Shown: positions 53,754 through 62,739, numbered from the stretch's first letter. The stretch is DNA of 64,000 bases from Chthoniobacterales bacterium (GCA_013821455.1 JACDGS010000022.1:1-64000), one strand, 5' to 3'. Made by a program: numbers and translations. Notes: generated by a model not told the origin, from the letters alone.

Positions 53754-54227
53754 TTACCAGCGGAAATGGGCAAAGGCGCGGTTCGCCTGCGCCATCTTAT
53801 GGGTGTCGTCGCGTTTCTTAATCGCGTTGCCCTGCCCAGCGGCCGCATCGCGCAGCTCATGCGCAAGCGCTTCCGCCATCGGCATACCGCGGCGGTTGTC
53901 GGCGTAAGTCACGATCCAACGCATCGCGAGTGAGACCTGGCGCGAAGCCGTCACTTCCATCGGCACTTGGTAAGTGGCACCGCCGACGCGGCGCGATTTC
54001 ACTTCGAGACGGGGACGCACATTCTCCAGCGCTTTGTTCACGACTTCGAGCGGATCGACCGCGTCGGAACCTTCGCGCGACTTATCGATCGCGGTATAAA
54101 CAATCCGTTCCGCGAGCGACTTCTTGCCGCGCTTCATGACGGTGGAAATCAGGCGCGCGACCGCGGCGCTACCGTAACGCGAATCGACCTTCTCTTCTTT
54201 TTTGTAAGTTCTACGACGACGAGACAT
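53754..54227 (-). CDS. rpsG: 30S ribosomal protein S7
   Basis: The protein has 157 residues: [85 protein letters not shown]. It is a standard str-operon member between rpsL and fusA. Confidence 0.97.
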   Translation of the reverse strand: MSRRRRTYKKEEKVDSRYGSAAVARLISTVMKRGKKSLAERIVYTAIDKSREGSDAVDPLEVVNKALENVRPRLEVKSRRVGGATYQVPMEVTASRQVSLAMRWIVTYADNRRGMPMAEALAHELRDAAAGQGNAIKKRDDTHKMAQANRAFAHFRW

Positions 54228-54267
54228 TTCTGAAATCCTGAAAAACTAAAATGCTGAAAATCTGAAA

Positions 54268-54684
54268 TTACTTCTTCTTCTTTGCGCTCTTGGCATCGGC
54301 CGCTTCGGCACCGGCCTTCGGACGTTTGGCGCCGTACTTGGAACGGCTGCGGCGGCGCCCATCCACGCCTAACGAGTCGAGCGTTCCCCTAACGATGTGA
54401 TAACGCACCCCCGGCAAATCTTTCACGCGCCCACCGCGCACGAGGACGATGGAATGTTCCTGTAAATTGTGACCTTCGCCCGGAATGTAGGCGATGATTT
54501 CCTGGCCGTTCGTTAGGCGAACTTTCGCCACTTTGCGCAAGGCGGAATTCGGCTTCTTCGGCGTGCGCGTCATCACCTGCGTACAGACGCCGCGCCGCTG
54601 CGGACAATTCTTCAGCGCCGGTGATTTTGATTTCACCGAAACCTTCTTTCGTCCCTTGCGAATAAGTTGATTAATCGTTGGCAT
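54268..54684 (-). CDS. rpsL: 30S ribosomal protein S12
   Basis: The protein has 138 residues: [100 protein letters not shown]. The decoding-centre lysines (TPKKPNSA) are intact, the usual streptomycin-sensitive form. It has a short C-terminal A/K tail. It is the first gene of the 18-kb ribosomal run. Confidence 0.97.
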   Translation of the reverse strand: MPTINQLIRKGRKKVSVKSKSPALKNCPQRRGVCTQVMTRTPKKPNSALRKVAKVRLTNGQEIIAYIPGEGHNLQEHSIVLVRGGRVKDLPGVRYHIVRGTLDSLGVDGRRRSRSKYGAKRPKAGAEAADAKSAKKKK

Positions 54685-54703
54685 TTCTATGCATTCCAGC
54701 CGC

Positions 54704-54811
54704 GAAACCGGGAGGTTTCAGACGACAAAAAAACCGTTCAAGCCGCGTCCACCTGCATCACGCACCTGATACGGAGAGCGCGCAATATAGGAACAAATAT
54801 TTAGGTCGCAA
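54704..54811 (-). promoter_or_regulatory. Candidate promoter and leader hairpin of the str operon
   Basis: On the minus strand, TTGCGA (54811-54806) and TATATT (54789-54784) stand 16 bases apart, a fair sigma-70-like -35/-10 pair about 100 bases before the rpsL start. In the leader a hairpin GAAACC/GGTTTC (54704-54719) lies 20 bases before the start codon. The rest of the 227-bp gap shows only an octamer at 54874. Confidence 0.4.
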
Positions 54812-54911
54812 GATTATTTTCCTGCGAGAGATGCAGTTGGGTAGAGGAGCGAGCACAAAGCCTTTCGTCCATTCGTTAGGCGATTAATTTCAGCAGCCGG
54901 TCGCTTGCGTC

Positions 54912-56792
54912 CTATGCACCTGCGAGGGCGATTGCGCCCAGCTCTTCCCAACGCTCGTAAAGTCCGGCGACCTGCGCTCGCGCAGCTTCCAAGGCGACGC
55001 CGAGCTCTGCGTATTCAGCGGCGCTTTTCGGCGGTGTGACGGAGTTGAGTGCTGCTTCCAGCCTAACGACTTCCCTTTCGGCCGCGAGGATGGCGGCCTC
55101 CATGCCTGCGAGTTCGCGTTCTTCTTTCCATTTCAGTTTGCGCGGTTTCCCTGTGGGCTTGGGCAATTCGTTAGGCGCGGTCGCAACTGCAAATGGCGGT
55201 GTCTCCGCGACGGCTCGTTTCTCGAGATAATAATCGTAATTCCCGACCGCGTGCCTAACGACTCCATCGCCTTCGAAAGCTAGAATCGCCGTGCAGACGC
55301 GGTTCAAAAAATAGCGGTCGTGACTAACGACGATGACGTTGCCCCTGAACGCGACGAGCGCTTCTTCGAGCAGCCGGAGCGTCCCGAGATCGAGATCGTT
55401 CGTCGGCTCATCGAGAATGAGGACGTTGCCGCCGCGTTTCAGAATTTTCGCCAGGAGCACGCGGCTGCGTTCGCCGCCGCTGAGCTGGTTGATCTTCGTA
55501 TTGATCCGCTCTTCGGTAAAAAGAAACCGCCGCAAATAACTGCGCAGCGTGATCGACTCCTCCCCCAGCCTAACGAACTCACTCCCCTCGCCCACTTCTT
55601 CGAAAACCGTCTTCGCGTCGTCGAGCAGCAGCCGGTTTTGATCGACGTAATTGATCTCGGTCCGCGCACCGATCTCGACTTCGCCGCGCGTCGGCGCGAT
55701 CTCGCCGAGCATGATTCTCAGCAAGGTCGATTTCCCGAGCCCGTTGCGGCCGACGATCCCGAGCCGTTCGTTAGGCGCGAGATTGAGCGACAGATTTTCG
55801 ATCAACGCCCGGCCGCCGAGTTCCATCGAAACCTTCCGCAGCTCGATCACGCGATTCGCCAGTTTCGGCGCGGGCGGAATGATCAGCTCGACATCAAGCT
55901 CCGCTTCGGGCGTTTCCTGCGCGGCCATCTCAAAATAACGCTCGACCCGATCGACCGATTTCGTCCGCCGCGCGCGCGGCGCTTTGCGCACCCAGGCGAG
56001 TTCGCGTTTAAGAAATTTCTGCCGCTTGTGCTCCTGCATCTCCTCGACCGACGCACGGGCCGCTCGCGCCAAAAGGTAGTCGGTGTAGTTCCCGTCGTAG
56101 CTGTAGAAATCGCCGTGCGATAATTCCACCACCCGAGTCGCGATGCGATCGAGGAAATAGCGATCATGCGTGACGAAAAGACAGGTGCCGGCATAGCGCG
56201 CGAGAAAATCCTCCAGCCATTCGATCGACTCCGTGTCGAGATGGTTCGTCGGTTCGTCGAGAATTAAAAAGTCCGGCCGCGCGAGCAGCGCGCGACAAAG
56301 AGCGACCCGCCGTTTTTCGCCGCCGGACAAAGTCGAGACGATGCGTTCCTCGTTAGGCGCGTGCAGATTCGTGATCAAACTTTTGCTGCGATGCTCGAGA
56401 TTCCAGCCGTCGAAGTGCTCGATCTGTTCGAGCAGTTGTCCGCTGCGCGTACCTTCCGGCGGCGCGGTTTCATATTCCGCTACCAGATCGAGCACGCGCT
56501 GCGCGCCGGCGAGAATGTTCGCATGCACCGTCGCGCTTTCCTCCAGCGCGAACATCTGCGGCATATAGCCCACGACGAGATCGCGCCGGGAATTCATCTC
56601 GCCCGCGTCCGGCAGCAGCACGCCGGCCGCGATCTGGAGAAAGGTCGATTTCCCTGAGCCGTTGCGTCCGACCAGTCCGACGCGTTCGCCTTCGAGAATG
56701 GTGAGCGAAGCGTGATCGAGCACGACCTGATGGCCGAACCTAACAATCAGCTCGGTTGCGCTCGCGATGGCATTGGGAGCGGTCTCCGGCAT
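54912..56792 (-). CDS. ABC-F family ATPase (Uup-like)
   Basis: A soluble twin-ATPase protein acting on the ribosome or in DNA repair, not a transporter. ABC1 has Walker A GLVGRNGSGKSTFLQ, signature STLSGGEKRRVAL and Walker B FLILDEPTNHLD. ABC2 has GIVGRNGLGKSTLLR, NQLSGGERSRVLLAKIL and VLILDEPTNDLD. The C-terminal coiled coil (ELAGMEAAILAAEREVVRLEAALN...) is the Uup feature. ATG 56792 (MPETAPN) is preferred over the track start. The length is 626 residues. Six octamers lie inside. Confidence 0.9.
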   Translation of the reverse strand: MPETAPNAIASATELIVRFGHQVVLDHASLTILEGERVGLVGRNGSGKSTFLQIAAGVLLPDAGEMNSRRDLVVGYMPQMFALEESATVHANILAGAQRVLDLVAEYETAPPEGTRSGQLLEQIEHFDGWNLEHRSKSLITNLHAPNEERIVSTLSGGEKRRVALCRALLARPDFLILDEPTNHLDTESIEWLEDFLARYAGTCLFVTHDRYFLDRIATRVVELSHGDFYSYDGNYTDYLLARAARASVEEMQEHKRQKFLKRELAWVRKAPRARRTKSVDRVERYFEMAAQETPEAELDVELIIPPAPKLANRVIELRKVSMELGGRALIENLSLNLAPNERLGIVGRNGLGKSTLLRIMLGEIAPTRGEVEIGARTEINYVDQNRLLLDDAKTVFEEVGEGSEFVRLGEESITLRSYLRRFLFTEERINTKINQLSGGERSRVLLAKILKRGGNVLILDEPTNDLDLGTLRLLEEALVAFRGNVIVVSHDRYFLNRVCTAILAFEGDGVVRHAVGNYDYYLEKRAVAETPPFAVATAPNELPKPTGKPRKLKWKEERELAGMEAAILAAEREVVRLEAALNSVTPPKSAAEYAELGVALEAARAQVAGLYERWEELGAIALAGA

Positions 56793-56861
56793 GCGATGAC
56801 ATAGCACAGAGGCTGCGCGCGACCAGATGACAAACGCGCGATTACCTCCAACTTCCCGCGA

Positions 56862-58025
56862 ATGTTTGCGCTCCTGAAAACGGACCCAAATTCCAAGGCG
56901 CGGCGTGGTCGCCTAACGACTGCGCACGGCGTGATCGAGACGCCGGCGTTTATGCCCGTTGGCACTCAGGGGTCGGTCAAAGGCGTGAGCCCGCGTGAGC
57001 TGCGCGCGCTGGAGGCACAGGTGATCCTCGCGAACACCTATCACCTTTTCGTTAGGCCGGGGATGGAGGTGATGCGGCATTTCGGTGGGCTGCACCGCTT
57101 CATGAATTGGGACGGGCCGATTCTCACCGACTCCGGCGGCTACCAGATTTTCTCGCTCGCAAAAATTCGGAAGATCACGGAGGAGGGCGCGCGCTTTCAG
57201 AATCATCTCGATGGCACGCCGACGTTCATCTCGCCGGAGATCGCGATGGAGATTCAGGCGTCGTTAGGCAGCGACATCGCGATGGTGCTGGATGAATGCC
57301 TGCCGTATCCGTGTGATTACGATTATGCCGCGCGGAGTTTGGAGCTGACGGCACGTTGGGCGAAACGGTGCGCTGTAGCGTCCGCTGTCGCAGCGGATAA
57401 CCCGCGCCGATCCGCTGCGACAGCGGACACTACAGGGCGACTCGTGTTTGGCATCGTGCAGGGCGGGACCTTTGAGGATCTGCGGCGGCGGAGCGCAGAG
57501 GCGACGGTGGCCATCGGCTTCGATGGATATGCGATCGGCGGCGTGAGCGTGGGCGAGCCGGAGCCGGAGATGATGCAAGCCGTGGAATGGAGTGAGCCTT
57601 TTTTGCCTAACGACAAGCCGCGTTACGCCATGGGGCTCGGCACTCCGCCACAACTGCTGGAGCTGATCGCACGCGGGGTGGACATGTTCGATTGCGTCCT
57701 CCCAACGCGGCTGGCACGGAATGGAACTGCCTTTACCGCGCGTGGCACTCTGAATCTCAAGAACGCTGAGTTCATCATGGAGAAAGGCCCCATCGAAGAA
57801 GGCTGCGCTTGTCCGGCATGTTCGGAGTTTTCCCGCGGCTATATTCGGCATCTGCTTAAAGCCGAAGAAATCCTCGGGCTGCGTCTAATCACCCTGCACA
57901 ACCTCCACTTCTATCTCGGCCTAACGAAACGCGCCCGCTCCGAAATCGAGGCCGGCACGTTCGACGGTTTCCGCCGCGAGTTCGTGGCCGGCTACCGCTC
58001 CGGGAGTGAGAAAATTCTTGATTAG
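56862..58025 (+). CDS. tgt: tRNA-guanine transglycosylase with inverted-repeat insertion
   Basis: Exchanges G34 for preQ1 in queuosine tRNAs. The catalytic aspartates are in TDSGGYQIFSL and MFDCVLPTRLARNGTAFT, and the zinc site is CACPACSEF...LHNLHFYL. The length, 387 residues, is a little long. Between AKRC and GRLVFGIVQGG there is an insertion of about 20 residues (AVASAVAADNPRRSAATADTT) that comes from a palindromic repeat element; the frame is kept. Four to five octamers lie inside. The start at ATG 56862 is divergent from the ABC-F gene. Confidence 0.93.
   Translation: MFALLKTDPNSKARRGRLTTAHGVIETPAFMPVGTQGSVKGVSPRELRALEAQVILANTYHLFVRPGMEVMRHFGGLHRFMNWDGPILTDSGGYQIFSLAKIRKITEEGARFQNHLDGTPTFISPEIAMEIQASLGSDIAMVLDECLPYPCDYDYAARSLELTARWAKRCAVASAVAADNPRRSAATADTTGRLVFGIVQGGTFEDLRRRSAEATVAIGFDGYAIGGVSVGEPEPEMMQAVEWSEPFLPNDKPRYAMGLGTPPQLLELIARGVDMFDCVLPTRLARNGTAFTARGTLNLKNAEFIMEKGPIEEGCACPACSEFSRGYIRHLLKAEEILGLRLITLHNLHFYLGLTKRARSEIEAGTFDGFRREFVAGYRSGSEKILD
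57373..57435. repeat. Palindromic REP-like insertion inside tgt
   Basis: Two 26-bp arms that begin CTGTAGCGTCCGCTGTCGCA (57373-57398) and its inverse (57410-57435) pair with one mismatch around an 11-base loop. The unit is 63 bp, 21 codons, so the tgt frame is preserved. A related copy lies at 60.15 kb. Confidence 0.88.
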
Positions 58026-58052
58026 ATTTGGCCAACTGCCTAACCCATAGGC

Positions 58053-58994
58053 ATGAAAACTAGCCAACCGATTCTTCGCTCGTGCCTTGTCGCTCTCTTC
58101 GTCCTCGGCGGATTTTTCCTTTCGCCGGCCTATGGCCAAAATCAGCACGTGCCCAGTCCGAGACAGGACTTTCCTGCCGGCCCTCTTCCAAACGCGCTGG
58201 CCTTCGACGGCAGCAACATCTGGGTGACTAATCAAAACGCCGCGACGGTCACCAAGTTGAGAGCGAGCGATGGCGTGATTCTCGGCACCTTTCCCGTTGG
58301 CGATACCCCTCTCGACATCGTCTTTGATGGGACCAACATCTGGGTGAGTAACTTTTACGGCGGCACCGTGACCGAACTCAGGTCCAGCGACGGCGCAGTC
58401 CTCGGTACCTTCGCCACCGGCAACAACCCGGCCGGTCTGGCCTTTGACGGAACCAATATCCTGGTGGCGAATTACAGCGACTTCACCATCACCAAACTGC
58501 GCGCGAGCGATGGGGCAAACCAGGGGAGTTTCAGCGTCGGCTTCTTTCCCCTCTTTCTCGTGGTCGCCGGGGAGAATCTCTGGCTGACGAACTATCAGAC
58601 CAACACGGTACAGGAAGCCCGTCTGAGCGACGGTGTCGTTCTCGGCACTTTCCCCGTGGGATCGAGCCCACAGGGCATCGCGTTCGATGGGAAAAAGATC
58701 TGGGTGGCAAACATTGGGGAGTCTAACATCACCGTCTTATCAGCGCGGGATGGCAGCCTGATCGAGACGATTCCGACGATCGGATATCCTTACCGCCTCG
58801 TCCAGCTCGGCACCGGCATGTGGGCGACCATATATAACATCAATAAAGTCACGCGCTTCGATACCCGGCTCAAGGGACCGGACCGGACGACGCGGGTAGG
58901 AAACAGTCCTGTCGGCATCACCACGGATGGCAGCTCCATCTGGGTCGCCAATAGTGGCGACGGCACGGTGAGCAAACTCAGCTTCGGGCCTTAG
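58053..58994 (+). CDS. Exported YncE-like beta-propeller protein
   Basis: Signal peptide MKTSQPILRSCLVALFVLGGFFLSPAYGQ. The remainder is about six repeats of ~42 residues of the type AFDGSNIWVTNQNAATVTKLRASDGVILGTFPVG, each with an FDGxNIWV-N and an SDG-LGTF core, as in YncE/NHL propellers. The length is 313 residues. It starts 28 bases after tgt on the same strand but is probably not functionally linked. It has no octamer, unlike tgt. Confidence 0.78.
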   Translation: MKTSQPILRSCLVALFVLGGFFLSPAYGQNQHVPSPRQDFPAGPLPNALAFDGSNIWVTNQNAATVTKLRASDGVILGTFPVGDTPLDIVFDGTNIWVSNFYGGTVTELRSSDGAVLGTFATGNNPAGLAFDGTNILVANYSDFTITKLRASDGANQGSFSVGFFPLFLVVAGENLWLTNYQTNTVQEARLSDGVVLGTFPVGSSPQGIAFDGKKIWVANIGESNITVLSARDGSLIETIPTIGYPYRLVQLGTGMWATIYNINKVTRFDTRLKGPDRTTRVGNSPVGITTDGSSIWVANSGDGTVSKLSFGP

Positions 58995-59147
58995 CTTGCG
59001 CGCGCAGAGACGCGGCCTAACGAGCAGGTGTTTGCTCAACCGGACGCGATCCCCAGGGTAAAATCGGCCGCGAATCGCGGACAATTGGCGTATCGCGGCG
59101 AAGGGCGTGCACAGCGAAGCGGCCACAGCCGCGCACGGGGAGTCTTA

Positions 59148-59213
59148 GACAGGATTGACGAGCTTCCGGGAATCCGTCCCTCTTAAAATCCAGTAAATCC
59201 TGTTAATCCTGTC
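59148..59213. repeat. Inverted repeat between the propeller and redoxin genes
   Basis: GACAGGATT (59148-59156) and AATCCTGTC (59205-59213) form the ends, with internal words AATCCAGTAAATCCTGTT. I recall this 'GTTAATCCTGTC' word from intergenic DNA of several bacterial groups. It lies at the convergent gene ends in a 224-bp gap and may act as a terminator. An octamer at 59015 is the only one between 58 and 62.4 kb. Confidence 0.5.
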
Positions 59214-59218
59214 AAAAG

Positions 59219-60103
59219 TTATTTGCCCGCTTGGGCGACGGGCGCGCTCACGCCTTGCGCGAAGATTTTGTCCAGTGCTTCCAGGGTGTTTTGCGGGCCG
59301 AGATACCCATCTCCGTGGTAGCTGCTCGCCAGGACGTGACCCGCAGCGTCCATCACGACGAGCGAGGGAATGCCGGGGCCGCCGAGCTGCTTGAGGTCGT
59401 TGAAGTTTCCGAGCTGGTCGTAGTCGATTGCGGGCCAGGGCATTTTGTCGTCGTGCATGTAGGTTTCCCAGTTGAAGCGCGAGCGATCGTGGCTGACGAA
59501 GATCAACTCGAACTCCGGATGCTGCGGCGCGACGCGGTGGTAGTATTCGACCAGCTCCGGGGTGAATTTCCGGCAGGGCGGACACCAATGGGCTGAGAAG
59601 TAGAAGGCGATGAGCTTCTTGTTTTCCTCCGTCGCGGGATCGACTGGGGTGATGATGCCGTCGCGGGAGAGGACGAGCTTGCCGGCGAGCGCGGTTAGGA
59701 GCGGTGTGCCCGCGGGAATGCGCGCCGCGGCGGTGGTCTGCGCGCGCTGCGCTTTGATTGTCGCCGTGGCGCTGCGGTAGATTTTTTCGGCCTGCTGTTC
59801 CTGACTCGCGGAAGCGGCGGCGGCGGCCTCGCGCGCAGCCGCGGCGGTGGCGTCGTCCACGCGGTATTGGCCGCTCTCCAAAGCGGTAAGCAGTTGCGGG
59901 CTCGCGCCGGCATCGGCGAGGCTCTTGCGAATGGCCGGATGGAGCGGGTCGAGGACGCGCCGCTCAGTGATCTCATGCAAAACGCTCTCGCTGGAATAAC
60001 CGGACCGCAGCATGAGCGACACCTCTTTCATCGAAAGGGGGCGGAGCGTTCCCGCGGCTGTGGCGGCGAGACTGAGGGCGACGAGGAAAAGGAGAGCGCG
60101 CAT
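59219..60103 (-). CDS. Exported thioredoxin-like protein
   Basis: Signal peptide MRALLFLVALSLAATAAG from ATG 60103. Residues ~20-130 are helical and Ala/Gln-rich (KSLADAGASPQLLTAL, EAAAAASASQEQQAEKIY). The C-terminal half is a thioredoxin/tryparedoxin-like domain with LIAFYFSAHWCPPCRKFTPELVEYYHRV (active site WCPPC), FVSHDRSRFNWETYM and a cis-proline segment GPGIPSLVVMDAAG, nearest to nucleoredoxin-like TlpA relatives. The length is 294 residues. A periplasmic thiol-disulfide role is inferred. Confidence 0.83.
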   Translation of the reverse strand: MRALLFLVALSLAATAAGTLRPLSMKEVSLMLRSGYSSESVLHEITERRVLDPLHPAIRKSLADAGASPQLLTALESGQYRVDDATAAAAREAAAAASASQEQQAEKIYRSATATIKAQRAQTTAAARIPAGTPLLTALAGKLVLSRDGIITPVDPATEENKKLIAFYFSAHWCPPCRKFTPELVEYYHRVAPQHPEFELIFVSHDRSRFNWETYMHDDKMPWPAIDYDQLGNFNDLKQLGGPGIPSLVVMDAAGHVLASSYHGDGYLGPQNTLEALDKIFAQGVSAPVAQAGK

Positions 60104-60145
60104 GGCTCTTCCCGGAGCATATGATACGCCAGACCTTGCCCCCGC

Positions 60146-60228
60146 GCTGTAGCGTCCGCTGTCCTCAGCGGATTTCCGGGCGACGACATGGTTCGCGCAA
60201 ATGCGCTGGGGACAGCGCACGCTACAGG
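60146..60228. repeat. REP-like inverted pair upstream of the redoxin gene
   Basis: CTGTAGCGTCCGCTGTCCTC and, inverted, CTGTAGCGTGCGCTGTCCCC (end at about 60228) face each other around a 30-base centre. The words match the insertion in tgt (CTGTAGCGTCCGCTGTCGCA). The pair fills most of the 147-bp gap between the kinase end and the redoxin start. Confidence 0.8.
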
Positions 60229-60250
60229 GAGCAGCCTCCGGTGCCGGACG

Positions 60251-62389
60251 CTATTTTTTCGCGTCGGGGAAATAGCGCGCTAGCAGGTCGCGAAATTCAG
60301 ACTTCGCGGCGGCAGCTTTTTGGGCGAGGTCCCTGGCCGCTTCCGCCTGACCGGTCTGTTGGGCGAAGATCGCGCAGAGCCATTGCCGTTCGGGGACGTT
60401 GGACGCTGCCGCACGAATGAAGGCCGTGGACATGCTGAGAAGCACTTGCGGCGAGAGATTGCGCCAATCAGTCATGACGCTGCCATAGCGAGTCTTCAGC
60501 TCGAACTTTTCCGCGGTCGCGCGGTGGATCGGTCCATCGTAGCGCACGCCGTGGATGTCGGTGACGGCGCCGCCGAAACCGGTGCCGTTGATGTCGCCGA
60601 TCAGTTTCGCCTTCCAGGCAGCGAGCCAGCGCTGGCGCTGTAACTCGTTCGCGCGAGCAGCGCGCAAAACGGTCGATTGCAGCTCCACCTTGTCGAGTGG
60701 CGCGACCGCATTCTCGAATTGGTAGGCGGCGTTATCGTGCTGCGCGGCTGTGAGCGCGGCTTTCCACTTCGGCGTTTCGACGGCCTCGCGAGCTTTGTCT
60801 TCTTCGGCGTGTTGCGCCGCTAGTTGCGCAATCTGTGCGGTGAGTTTCGTCTCCTCATCCGCGAGCTGGAAAGAGAGCGCGCCTTGTGTTTTCAAGTTGC
60901 CCTGGATTTGGTGCAGTTCCCTTAAGAGCGCTTCCGGATCTTTGGCGGCATCCCGCGTTTTTTGCCAGTGTTCATAGCGCTCGAAATCCGCCAGCCTCTC
61001 CTGCGCGAGCGGCTTCGACTGGTTCATCCAGGAAAACTTCGTCGCCGGTTTGAAGTCGCGGAATTTCCTAAAAGCCTCGGCTGCCTGCGCGAACTCGCCG
61101 CTTTCCCAAAGCTGCAGGCCCGCACAGAGATCGACCATCGGTTGAACCTCCGGCGCGCTCACCGCGATCTCGCGAAATAGCGCCTCCGCCGCGCCGTAGT
61201 GTCCGGCTTGGAATTCGCGCCGCGCCGGCGGGATCTGCGCCGCGACATCGACCACCGGCGTCGCCTCCCCATCCGCGACGGCGACTGTCTTGGTTCGCTT
61301 GTCGCCCGGCAGGAGAAAGTGCGAACGCCAATCTGGCAAATGATGCAAACCAACGTAGATCCCGTAGCCCAGGCCGGCGAGCGCGAGGAGCATGCCTGAC
61401 AATGCCAACAACTGCACAGGCAGACTCCAGCGGGCGCGTAATTCCTCATCGCGCGCGATCATGGCGGCGCGCGCCGCCTGCAAATCTCTGATCAATTCCT
61501 TGTAGGAACTGTGACGATCCGCCGGATTGGATTGCAGCATCTTATCGATGACCGCAGCCGTCTGGTCGGACACGTCGGGCACGACTTCTTTCAACTTCGG
61601 CGGGTTGTCCTTCAGCTCTTTCAGCTCCGCCGCCGATTGCGTCTCGACCGAAAAAGTCGGCCGGCCCGCGATGGCGTGAAAAAGCGTTGCACCCAGACTG
61701 TAGAGATCGCTTCGGAAATCTTCCGGCTGCCCCGTGAGGCGCTCCGGCGCGATATAATAAGGAGTGCCCCAGATTTCGCCCTCGGCTTCCGCCTTTTGCT
61801 CAGCGAAAAGAGCGAGCCCGAAATCCACGATCTTCGCCGTCTCCGCGTCGGAGAAGAGGATATTACCGGGCTTGATATCGCGATGGATCAGCCCGGCTTT
61901 GAGCGCGGCCTGCAAGCCCTTTGCAACCTGTAGCCCGACCTCCAGCGTCCGCATTTCCGAGAGATGCTTCTGGTCTTCAATGCGGTCGTCGAGACTGCCG
62001 CGATCGACCAACTCCATCACGACGTAGAACTGCCCGTGATCTTCACCCACCGAAAAAACCTCGACCACATGCGGGTGCTTGATCGAGCCGGTGATGCGCG
62101 CTTCTTTCTGCAGGTTTTCGGTGAAAGACTGGTCGCCCGCGAACTCACGGCGCAACAATTTCAGCGCGACGAAACGATGCAGATTCGTGTCGTGCGCTTT
62201 AAAGACCGAGCCCATCCCCCCAGCCCCGAGAGGCTCCACCACCTTGTAGTTTTCAAACGTGCGCTCGACCCGAACTTGCGCGCCACAACCTGGGCATTCG
62301 ACTTTGCTGAACGGCTCCAGACCGGCCGTTGCGAGAAGGTGCCCGCAACTTGGACAAGCCTGTTCTGGCGCGTCGTCAGTCGAGGACAT
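60251..62389 (-). CDS. Membrane Ser/Thr protein kinase with N-terminal zinc ribbon
   Basis: The protein has 712 residues. A zinc ribbon (C12PSC15...C32PGC35) precedes a Hanks-type kinase: GAGGMGSVFKAHD glycine loop, VALKLL lysine, GLIHRDIKPGNILF catalytic loop, IVDFGLAL and the activation end GTPYYIAPERL. A single membrane helix follows at ~325-350 (LLALSGMLLALAGLGYGIYVGL). The outer part has helical/TPR-like text (HYGAAEALFREIAVSAPEVQPMVDLCAGLQLWESGEFAQAAEAFRKF) and a coiled-coil-like end. Such kinases are frequent in Verrucomicrobiota and Planctomycetota. The 2.1-kb gene has no octamer. Confidence 0.9.
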   Translation of the reverse strand: MSSTDDAPEQACPSCGHLLATAGLEPFSKVECPGCGAQVRVERTFENYKVVEPLGAGGMGSVFKAHDTNLHRFVALKLLRREFAGDQSFTENLQKEARITGSIKHPHVVEVFSVGEDHGQFYVVMELVDRGSLDDRIEDQKHLSEMRTLEVGLQVAKGLQAALKAGLIHRDIKPGNILFSDAETAKIVDFGLALFAEQKAEAEGEIWGTPYYIAPERLTGQPEDFRSDLYSLGATLFHAIAGRPTFSVETQSAAELKELKDNPPKLKEVVPDVSDQTAAVIDKMLQSNPADRHSSYKELIRDLQAARAAMIARDEELRARWSLPVQLLALSGMLLALAGLGYGIYVGLHHLPDWRSHFLLPGDKRTKTVAVADGEATPVVDVAAQIPPARREFQAGHYGAAEALFREIAVSAPEVQPMVDLCAGLQLWESGEFAQAAEAFRKFRDFKPATKFSWMNQSKPLAQERLADFERYEHWQKTRDAAKDPEALLRELHQIQGNLKTQGALSFQLADEETKLTAQIAQLAAQHAEEDKAREAVETPKWKAALTAAQHDNAAYQFENAVAPLDKVELQSTVLRAARANELQRQRWLAAWKAKLIGDINGTGFGGAVTDIHGVRYDGPIHRATAEKFELKTRYGSVMTDWRNLSPQVLLSMSTAFIRAAASNVPERQWLCAIFAQQTGQAEAARDLAQKAAAAKSEFRDLLARYFPDAKK

Positions 62390-62440
62390 TAAAGGGAGAA
62401 TAACATTCTGTGTCGGCGCGGCAATGGCCTCCCGGCGATT

Positions 62441-62448
62441 CGTTAGGC
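62441..62448. other. Intergenic octamer upstream of the kinase gene
   Basis: An exact CGTTAGGC lies about 50 bases before the kinase start and 20 bases before the first copy of the duplicated element. It ends the long octamer-poor stretch. Confidence 0.8.
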
Positions 62449-62468
62449 GCAGCGCGGAAGCGGAGGGC

Positions 62469-62739
62469 GGAGGACAGGTTTAAGGAATGAGGAAAGCAGA
62501 AAGAATTTGAAAACCAAAAAGCCAGAAAAGGAGATCATTCCAAGCTTTCCGCTTCCTGGTTTTGAAAGCCCGGGCTCATCTTCGATTTCGTTACGGCTGG
62601 CTTCCAAATTCATCTTTCCTTCCTGCTTTCCAGCTTTCCTGATTCAAATAATCGCTCCGCTGTCCCGACAAAAAAAAGGCCGGCGCGCCCTCCTCAGAGC
62701 GCGCCGGCCTTCCGGAAACAATTCCTTTACTCGTTAGGC
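62469..62739. repeat. Duplicated non-coding element, copy 1
   Basis: This and the next copy (62763-63042) are direct repeats offset by about 294-303 bases with small indels. In order each has GGACAGGTTTAAGGAAT, an A/G-rich stretch with GAATTTGAAAACCAA, CCTGGTTTTGAAAGCCCG, TTCGTTACGGCTGG, a GC-rich hairpin, and TTTACTCGTTAGGC at the end. The 76-codon ORFs in them are repeat-derived and lack protein features. The 684-bp gap 62390-63073 is thus filled by the two copies. Confidence 0.85.
62676..62711 (-). terminator. Strong terminator hairpin in copy 1
   Basis: The 13-bp stem AAGGCCGGCGCGC/GCGCGCCGGCCTT with a 10-base loop is followed on the minus strand by a run of T (the A tract at 62670-62677 on the plus strand). 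Confidence 0.8.

Noticed and set aside
59145-59588. Minus-strand 147-residue ORF at the redoxin end
   Set aside because: It is out of frame with the thioredoxin-like gene, which has the WCPPC site, and is arginine-rich as expected for a shadow.
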